From the NCBI GenBank assembly GCA_029548715.1, contig JAKPMW010000037.1, positions 1 through 10,273 on the forward strand: a DNA stretch of 10,273 bases. Direction: 5' to 3'. The translations under genes and the position numbers were made by a program. Positions 6,212-10,273 of the stretch are shown piece by piece. Positions within the stretch are counted from its first letter, which is position 1, and each line of letters starts with the position of its first letter. The notes beneath the pieces are model-generated. The model ran no database searches and was not told where the DNA came from. It was given only the letters and a program-made list of their open reading frames with translations. Origin of the DNA: Spirochaetota bacterium (GTDB lineage: Bacteria; Spirochaetota; JAGLSM01; JAKPMW01).

Positions 6212-6784
6212 ATGACTTCGTATGCCATTGATGCTCGTACCACACCCGAGCCGCTCGCCTTTCCCCTTGTGGCAGTGATGACCTCCGGCGCATCCCGCCT
6301 TGAGGACGTCACCGGACGGCTTGAGGAGCGCTACGGACCGGTTCTCGCCCAAAGCAGTGTCTATTTATTCGACGACTTTACCAGCTACTACGAAAAGGAA
6401 TTCGGCAAGGGTTTGCTCAAGCAGGTCGTGGTGTTTTCAGGCCCACGGGAACAGGCTCTCCTGCCCGGGGACAAGCATGCCGCCTGCGCACTTGAGCGCG
6501 AGCTGGGCGACGAGCAAAACGGGCGCCGCCTTGTCAACGCTGATCCGGGATTCATGACCCTTTCCAAGCTGGTGCTGGCCAGCACCAAGGATCACGCCCA
6601 CCGTCTGTATCTCGGGCAAGGGATCCATGGCGAAATCACCCTGGCCTGGAAGGGCCATTCATTCGAGCGTCTGCCCTGGTCTTACCCGGACTACGTGGCG
6701 CTGATCCCCTTTCTCAACGAGGTGCGCGCCATCCTGCATGAACATCTGCGAGTCAGCGGCCTTGACCCGAGCCGCTTCCGCTGA
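6212..6784 (+). CDS. DUF4416-family protein
   Basis: A 190-aa protein. Its middle matches my memory of the DUF4416 family: FDDFTSYYEKEFGKGL (53-68), then GRRLVNADPGFMTLSKLVLASTKD (104-127), HRLYLGQGIHGEITL (130-144) and LPWSYPDY (154-161). The family is common in anaerobic Deltaproteobacteria and related phyla; no function is established. No signal peptide or membrane segment is seen, so it should be cytosolic. I chose ATG 6212, which has AGGGG 7 bases upstream, rather than the longer frame from 6152. It is divergent from the aminotransferase and 76 bases before the lipoprotein gene. Confidence 0.82.
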   Translation: MTSYAIDARTTPEPLAFPLVAVMTSGASRLEDVTGRLEERYGPVLAQSSVYLFDDFTSYYEKEFGKGLLKQVVVFSGPREQALLPGDKHAACALERELGDEQNGRRLVNADPGFMTLSKLVLASTKDHAHRLYLGQGIHGEITLAWKGHSFERLPWSYPDYVALIPFLNEVRAILHEHLRVSGLDPSRFR

Positions 6785-6809
6785 TGCTGAAGGACCGCGG
6801 CCAAAGCAG

Positions 6810-6837
6810 TATACTTGAGGGACGGCATCCCACCGTC
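6810..6837 (+). promoter_or_regulatory. Possible promoter and leader hairpin of the lipoprotein gene
   Basis: TATACT (6810-6815) matches five of six bases of a sigma70 -10 box, but the -35 position 17 bases upstream (CTGAAG) is weak. Just after it GACGG (6821-6825) and CCGTC (6833-6837) form a perfect 5-bp hairpin with a 7-base loop. Without a T tail the hairpin is more likely a leader element than a terminator of the preceding gene. Confidence 0.25.
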
Positions 6838-6860
6838 TACACCATTGTACGGAGGCAGAC

Positions 6861-7235
6861 ATGATCATACGCAGCGTGGCATTTTTTGTCCTGACGCTTG
6901 TCCTGGCAGCTTGCTCGATCTTCTCTTCAAACAAAAGCGACATATCAAACTTTGACCGGGACTATCTCGACAACAAGTATGTCGGAAAAACAGGCTGGGC
7001 CAAGACCGACCTGGGCGGAATCAAGACGGGAGAACAACTGACAATCTCGGCCATCGATTTTGATGTGCGGACCTTTGTCCGGGTAAAAAGCGGGGCAACG
7101 GACCACTTCTTTATCGCCTACAACAACAAGGACATGATGCCCAACGAGGACCAGAAGGTCCGCGTTGCCTACGATATTGCGTCGATCGAGCGCGAAATCA
7201 ACGACCGCATCAGTTTTATCAAACCAGGCAACTGA
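6861..7235 (+). CDS. Small lipoprotein of unknown function
   Basis: A 124-aa protein with a lipoprotein signal peptide: positively charged start, hydrophobic stretch and lipobox LAAC at 15-18, so Cys18 would be lipidated. Ser19 and Ile20 follow, with no Asp at +2, which in enteric bacteria would favour export to the outer membrane. The mature part is about 105 residues, rich in Asp/Lys, with strand-like segments (EQLTISAIDFDVRTFVRV and DHFFIAYNNKD); I do not recognise the family. ATG 6861 is preceded by GGAGG with 5-base spacing. It follows the DUF4416-like gene on the same strand and converges on the small gene at 7289. Confidence 0.75.
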   Translation: MIIRSVAFFVLTLVLAACSIFSSNKSDISNFDRDYLDNKYVGKTGWAKTDLGGIKTGEQLTISAIDFDVRTFVRVKSGATDHFFIAYNNKDMMPNEDQKVRVAYDIASIEREINDRISFIKPGN

Positions 7236-7249
7236 CACCTGCTGCTGAC

Positions 7250-7271
7250 GGCACCTCCAGCGCGGGGTGCC
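7250..7271. repeat. Hairpin between convergent genes
   Basis: GGCACC (7250-7255) and GGTGCC (7266-7271) form a perfect 6-bp stem with a 10-base loop between the convergent lipoprotein (ends 7235) and the small minus-strand gene (ends 7289). No T run follows on either strand, so a bidirectional terminator is possible but weak. Confidence 0.4.
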
Positions 7272-7288
7272 GCGGCCCGTTCCCGTCT

Positions 7289-7513
7289 TCAGTACAAAAG
7301 TTCGTCTATTTCGGCCGGCGACAGTCCGGTCTCCGCACAGATTGCCTCGATCGTTTGGTCCGCCCGAAGCATCCGACAGGCTTTTTCGAGACAGAGCGCA
7401 AGCTCCCTGCCACGCCTGTGTTCGGGAAAAAGTGCCAGATTGTATTCGCTGGCCCACCGCTCAACCTCGGGACCGCTTACCGGTGTCCGCTCGAGAAAGC
7501 TGCTCCTGCCCAT
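7289..7513 (-). CDS. Small protein of unknown function with HTH-like C-terminal tail
   Basis: A 74-aa protein read from ATG 7513; the frame is open upstream, but the only earlier start is a TTG at 7579 with no support. A weak AGAGGA lies about 13 bases upstream. The C-terminal half (about 36-74) has the pattern RGRELALCLEKACRMLRAD followed by TIEAICAETGLSPAEIDELL. It resembles the helical HTH-like tail found at the end of Rpn-type PD-(D/E)XK recombination nucleases/transposases. The nuclease core is not present, so this may be a remnant or an independent small DNA-binding-like protein. It lies downstream of the reverse transcriptase on the same strand, 256 bases away. Confidence 0.5.
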   Translation of the reverse strand: MGRSSFLERTPVSGPEVERWASEYNLALFPEHRRGRELALCLEKACRMLRADQTIEAICAETGLSPAEIDELLY

Positions 7514-7567
7514 GATGTTGCACTGTCCTCTCGCACCTCTCGGCGCAATAATCCCAACCCCGCATAA

Positions 7568-7596
7568 AGGGTACAGCAATCAGGCAAATTATTCAA
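7568..7596 (-). promoter_or_regulatory. Possible promoter of the small minus-strand gene
   Basis: On the minus strand TTGAAT (7596-7591) and TACCCT (7573-7568) are 17 bases apart in a locally AT-rich stretch, matching sigma70 boxes at four and three of six positions. Transcription would begin near 7561, about 48 bases before ATG 7513. Confidence 0.25.
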
Positions 7597-7655
7597 GGGA
7601 TATATATGACGGACCGGGCAGGAGCAAGCAAAAACGTATCTCTCTACTGAAAATG

Positions 7656-7675
7656 GCAAGCACAAGACGGCTTGC
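7656..7675 (-). terminator. Possible weak terminator after the reverse transcriptase
   Basis: On the minus strand GCAAGC (7675-7670) pairs with GCTTGC (7661-7656) across an 8-base loop and is followed by CATTTTC. The T run is only four bases long and set back by two, so it is a weak intrinsic terminator at best. It may equally be part of a structured RNA downstream of the reverse transcriptase. Confidence 0.35.
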
Positions 7676-7688
7676 TGACCTGTAAATA

Positions 7689-7753
7689 CTCCTGTCACGG
7701 CCCGCAGGACAAAGATACGCAGGAGATACCCCCGGAGCAATCCGGTCTCGGGG
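7689..7753 (-). other. Cluster of inverted repeats just downstream of the reverse transcriptase
   Basis: CTCCTG (7689-7694) pairs with CAGGAG (7720-7725), and CCCCG (7730-7734) pairs with CGGGG (7749-7753), enclosing a further CCGG/CCGG pair (7732-7735 and 7742-7745). On the minus strand TATCT...CCTGCG also occurs twice in tandem with imperfect spacing. It begins 16 bases past the RT stop codon. It could be the start of a non-coding RNA or simply 3' UTR structure. Confidence 0.35.
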
Positions 7754-7769
7754 CTGTATCAGGGGAGGA

Positions 7770-9764
7770 TCAAAGCGGGGTGTTTTTGGCCAGCTTTTCG
7801 ATGAGGGCCTTTTTTTCGCCATACAGCCGGATATACTCACGAAGCACCTTTCTGGTGTAGCCCGTGCGCTGCTTGCGAAAAAAGAAATACCATTTGAGGT
7901 GATCTTCAAGCCGTGGCTTGGCAAGTCCCTTGCGGGCAGCATACCCGGCAAAGAGCCGGCCCGCCCAGCGGTTGATCTCGTCGATCTGCCTGAAATCGGT
8001 ACAAAACGAGTTGTAGAGCGCACTGCCCGAAATGGCTATCCCGAAGAGATCCCGCCCCAGCTCGGCAAAGCGCTCGCGCAACGAATCAGCCTCGGTCTCC
8101 TCCAGTTCAATCTGCCCGCCGGCAATCTGCGGCAAGAGTTGCTGGAGATTGTCGTACTCAAGGAGATTGGCCGGCTCCCAGGTCCGTCCCCATCCGATAA
8201 TCGAAAGGTTGTAGTAATAGACAACAAGCCCGAAAATAACGCTTTCGCGCAGCATGGCATCATCGGTCGAATCCGTCAACCCATGGAGATACCAGGGATC
8301 CATTCTGGTTTCGAGAAAACGCATGGGATTTTCGAGGGCTTCGATCCAGCGCATCTTGAAGCGGCGAATGGAACGGTCACTGCGGCGCGCATACCCTGGC
8401 CGGTGAAAGAATCCGAGAAAATCAAACCCGTCGCTGATGCGCCCGGACACGGTCTTGTCAGCGGAAAAGTGGACCCCCAGCTCTTTCTCCAGCTTTTTCA
8501 TGTATCGCCGCAGGGCAGAAAAATGGGATTGACGATCGCAAAGAAAGAGGAAGTCGTCCACATACCGGACAAGCACGGCTGACTTGGGCAGGGGATGGCG
8601 GCTGATCCAGTCAGCCAGCCAGGCCTCGGCCAGTACATTGGAGGTATAGAGTCCCTGGGGCAGCCCCCTGACCGGGGTCATGTTGTCCCGGATTGCCTGT
8701 TCCCAGGCACCGCGCGAATGCTCGGTGCGAAAAAGGGTCATCTCTTCGGGGGTAATCCGCGGGGTACCGGCAAGGTCACGCACCAGGCGACTGACCTCGG
8801 GAACAATCCCCTGCTTTTCGAGCCAGGATCCCAGCTTTCCGTGGTCGATGCTGTCAAAATAGCTCGCGATATCCGTCCGGACAAACCACGTCTTGTTCCC
8901 GCCCGTAATGTGCTTTTGCACCAGCCGGCTCGTGACAATCACATGTGGCTGGGGTCGCATCCCGAGACGGGATGACAGATACCGTGCCAGGATATTGTCA
9001 AGCAGCCTGTCCCGCATCACCGGCAGGGACACCACCCTGCGCTTTCCGCCCTCATCCATTTCGATTCGGCGCAAAAACCTGAACCTGAACGTGCCGTCAC
9101 GAATCGTCTTGCCAAGCTGTCTGCGAAACTCGTCAATATTTTTTGCCAGACCCTCGTCGGTCATCCGGTCCAGTCCGGGAACAAGCGGGCCCTTGGCAAA
9201 CCGGCGCTCGAAGCGCTGTTCGCGATAGAGCGTCCAGAATTGTTCGGTATAGAATTCCTCAAGCCAGGCAAAGAAATCTTCCCCGGGCAAGGCCTGCCCC
9301 TCAGCACGGGACTGGCCGGCTGATTCGGCCGCAAGAAGGGCTTCGTTGCCCGGAGTAGCAAGCAGGGCCGCGTGAAGTCGCTCGCGGTAGACCCGCTTTT
9401 CTCCGGACTCCCAGGCGATGTATTCGGAAGGGAGCATGAGAATGCTGTCGAACCGGTCGGGCTCGGTGATGATCCAGACTTCGACGGAGTCAACCGGTCC
9501 GGCATCCGCTTCGGCAGCAGGTTCGGGCATACCCCCGGCCTGACGGATGCGCTCGGGAGAGACGAGGTAGACACTGCGTACCCGCCCGCCCTGGTCAGCA
9601 TTGCGATCATTTTCAAGGGCATCTTCGGGCTGGATCTCACCCCAATCGCGGGCCTCGTGCCGGGAAAAAAGCTCCATGATCAGGGCCGGAGGCAGGCAGC
9701 CCGCCGCCCCGGGAGTCACGCAGGTATATCCAAGCTGGAACGAGGGTCTGTCTTTGGCTGCCAT
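7770..9764 (-). CDS. Reverse transcriptase with fused N-terminal plasmid-protein-like domain
   Basis: A 664-aa protein. Residues 1 to about 135 resemble short plasmid and mobile-element proteins often labelled plasmid-related: TPGAAG, then RHEARDWGE (35-43), END (51-53), GGRVRSVY and VEVWIITEPDR (94-104) with LPSEY. Residues about 170-455 are a reverse transcriptase. LVPGLDRMTDEGL (194-206) is the RT-0/1 lead-in, Asp298 in FVRTDIASYFDSI binds metal, GLPQG (367-371) leads to TSN, YVDD is at 401-404, and GVHFSADKT and FDFLGFF close the palm and start the thumb. Residues about 480-664 are a helical extension with no HNH, X-domain or integrase motif I can see. The diversity-generating-element SQ motif and the retron VTG motif are absent, and no intron is evident. 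It resembles Abi/unknown-group RTs, many of which act in phage defence, but no subgroup is assigned. ATG 9764 follows AAGGAGG by 6 bases, so the fusion is a genuine single start. Confidence 0.88.
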   Translation of the reverse strand: MAAKDRPSFQLGYTCVTPGAAGCLPPALIMELFSRHEARDWGEIQPEDALENDRNADQGGRVRSVYLVSPERIRQAGGMPEPAAEADAGPVDSVEVWIITEPDRFDSILMLPSEYIAWESGEKRVYRERLHAALLATPGNEALLAAESAGQSRAEGQALPGEDFFAWLEEFYTEQFWTLYREQRFERRFAKGPLVPGLDRMTDEGLAKNIDEFRRQLGKTIRDGTFRFRFLRRIEMDEGGKRRVVSLPVMRDRLLDNILARYLSSRLGMRPQPHVIVTSRLVQKHITGGNKTWFVRTDIASYFDSIDHGKLGSWLEKQGIVPEVSRLVRDLAGTPRITPEEMTLFRTEHSRGAWEQAIRDNMTPVRGLPQGLYTSNVLAEAWLADWISRHPLPKSAVLVRYVDDFLFLCDRQSHFSALRRYMKKLEKELGVHFSADKTVSGRISDGFDFLGFFHRPGYARRSDRSIRRFKMRWIEALENPMRFLETRMDPWYLHGLTDSTDDAMLRESVIFGLVVYYYNLSIIGWGRTWEPANLLEYDNLQQLLPQIAGGQIELEETEADSLRERFAELGRDLFGIAISGSALYNSFCTDFRQIDEINRWAGRLFAGYAARKGLAKPRLEDHLKWYFFFRKQRTGYTRKVLREYIRLYGEKKALIEKLAKNTPL

Positions 9765-10067
9765 ACGTCCCCTCCTTCAAGTACAACACACCTGATCCCT
9801 TCAAATGTAACAACCTTTGCACCTGTTTTCGACACCGACGCACCATGCCAGGCTTGTTTCTGTTTCAGGCCGGTGAAAGCAAAAAGCGCCAGAATTTTCT
9901 TGCCATTACCTGACCGTCCTGAATACCCTTCGCAGTACCGGGGTGTTGAGAGTCTCCCCGGACGGATGAAATCACTCCCCGTCCCACCGACGGCCACGTT
10001 CCGGATTCGGGCTTCCCCTTCCGGACACGACCGCCAGCGCGGAAGAGGCAGGCGGGTACAAAAAGCC
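9765..10067. other. Divergent non-coding region between reverse transcriptase and atpB
   Basis: 303 bases with no convincing gene; the 117-aa minus-strand frame that crosses it into the RT has no family signal. Its left end holds the RT ribosome binding site (9771-9777). Three inverted repeats cluster between 9938 and 10025. Promoters for both the RT and the ATP synthase operon must lie here, but no box stands out: a TTGCCA at about 9900-9905 has no good -10 partner. Because related defence RTs often have a non-coding RNA beside them, this region is a candidate site. Confidence 0.45.
9938..10025. repeat. Cluster of three inverted repeats upstream of the reverse transcriptase
   Basis: CCGGGG (9938-9943) pairs with CCCCGG (9956-9961). 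CCGTC (9979-9983) pairs with GACGG (9989-9993) over a 5-base loop. TCCGGA (10000-10005) pairs with TCCGGA (10020-10025), with GGG/CCC pairing possible inside. Each is short, and GC-rich DNA yields many such stems by chance, but three in 88 bases is suggestive of structured RNA on either strand. Confidence 0.4.
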
Positions 10068-10273
10068 ATGCATCATGCACCAACAGTCATCGTCCCGATT
10101 CATCTCGGAGAACTTGACCTCTCAATCACTGCAGCGGTCCTCTGGACCCTCATCTCGGTTGCCCTCGTCATCATCTTCGGACTTCTTGCGCGGCGAAGGG
10201 TAGCCCATGTACCACACCGGCTCACACAAAACCTGTTCGAGATCACGATTGATTTTGTCCGCTCACAGATCCT
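10068..10273 (+). CDS. atpB: F-type ATP synthase subunit a (partial, N-terminus)
   Basis: The first 68 codons of a gene running off the right edge. The translation has a short N-terminus (MHHAPTVIVPIHLGELDLS), a first membrane helix at about 20-40, then ARRRVAHVPHRLTQNLFEI (41-59) and FVRSQI. The VP-R-QN-FE pattern after helix 1 is the conserved start of ATP synthase subunit a, which forms the proton half-channels against the c-ring in the inner membrane. ATG 10068 has AGGCGGG about 11 bases upstream, a slightly distant binding site. It is probably the first gene of an atp operon extending to the right and is divergent from the reverse transcriptase. Confidence 0.82.
   Translation, partial: MHHAPTVIVPIHLGELDLSITAAVLWTLISVALVIIFGLLARRRVAHVPHRLTQNLFEITIDFVRSQI

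Noticed and set aside
7770..9764. Retron, diversity-generating element or group II intron RT
   Set aside because: There is no retron VTG motif, no DGR-type SQ motif, and no visible template/variable repeat pair. No maturase or HNH domain and no intron domain V/VI-like hairpin was recognised nearby.
9716..10069. Minus-strand 117-aa frame overlapping the start of the reverse transcriptase
   Set aside because: No homology pattern is visible, no good ribosome binding site precedes it, and it overlaps the well-supported RT start.
1..10273. CRISPR arrays, tRNA or rRNA genes, insertion sequence ends
   Set aside because: No regularly spaced repeats, cloverleaf-like sequence, rRNA-like block or transposase with terminal inverted repeats was seen.

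Overview
The window looks like a GC-rich bacterial chromosome (roughly 58-60% GC by eye) with strong Shine-Dalgarno sites and tightly packed operons. A DUF4416-type gene, a TonB/ExbBD cluster, nucleotide-sugar genes and an F-type ATP synthase subunit a gene suggest a Gram-negative of the Deltaproteobacteria/Desulfobacterota or Nitrospirota kind. This placement is inferred from gene families recalled from memory; no marker gene settles it.

Left part (1-2036, all on the minus strand): the first ten codons of a gene running off the left edge (possibly adenosylhomocysteinase), a HAD-family hydrolase, and a GDP-L-fucose synthase-like epimerase/reductase. A 288-base divergent spacer (2037-2324) holds a perfect 26-base palindrome and a second hairpin just before the next operon.

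Middle (2325-4756, plus strand): a five-gene operon joined by 1-4 base overlaps: ExbB/TolQ-type proton channel, two different ExbD/TolR-type proteins, a short TonB-like protein and a small three-helix membrane protein of unknown role. Together they look like a complete energy-transducing module; its outer-membrane receptor is not in the window. A convergent DegT/DnrJ/EryC1/StrS aminotransferase (4913-6139, minus) follows after a spacer holding an 18-base-period tandem duplication. Then come a DUF4416-like protein and a small lipoprotein, both on plus.

Right part (7289-9764, minus): a small 74-aa protein of unknown role and a 664-aa reverse transcriptase. The RT is the most unusual item. It has a canonical YVDD palm, but it is fused at its N-terminus to a domain resembling short plasmid/mobile-element proteins and carries a C-terminal extension of about 185 residues with no recognised endonuclease. 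The spacers on both sides of it are rich in inverted repeats and could encode a partner RNA. It stands next to atpB, which starts at 10068 and runs off the right edge. The RT with its flanks is the best candidate for an undescribed (possibly defence-related) system; that role is inference.
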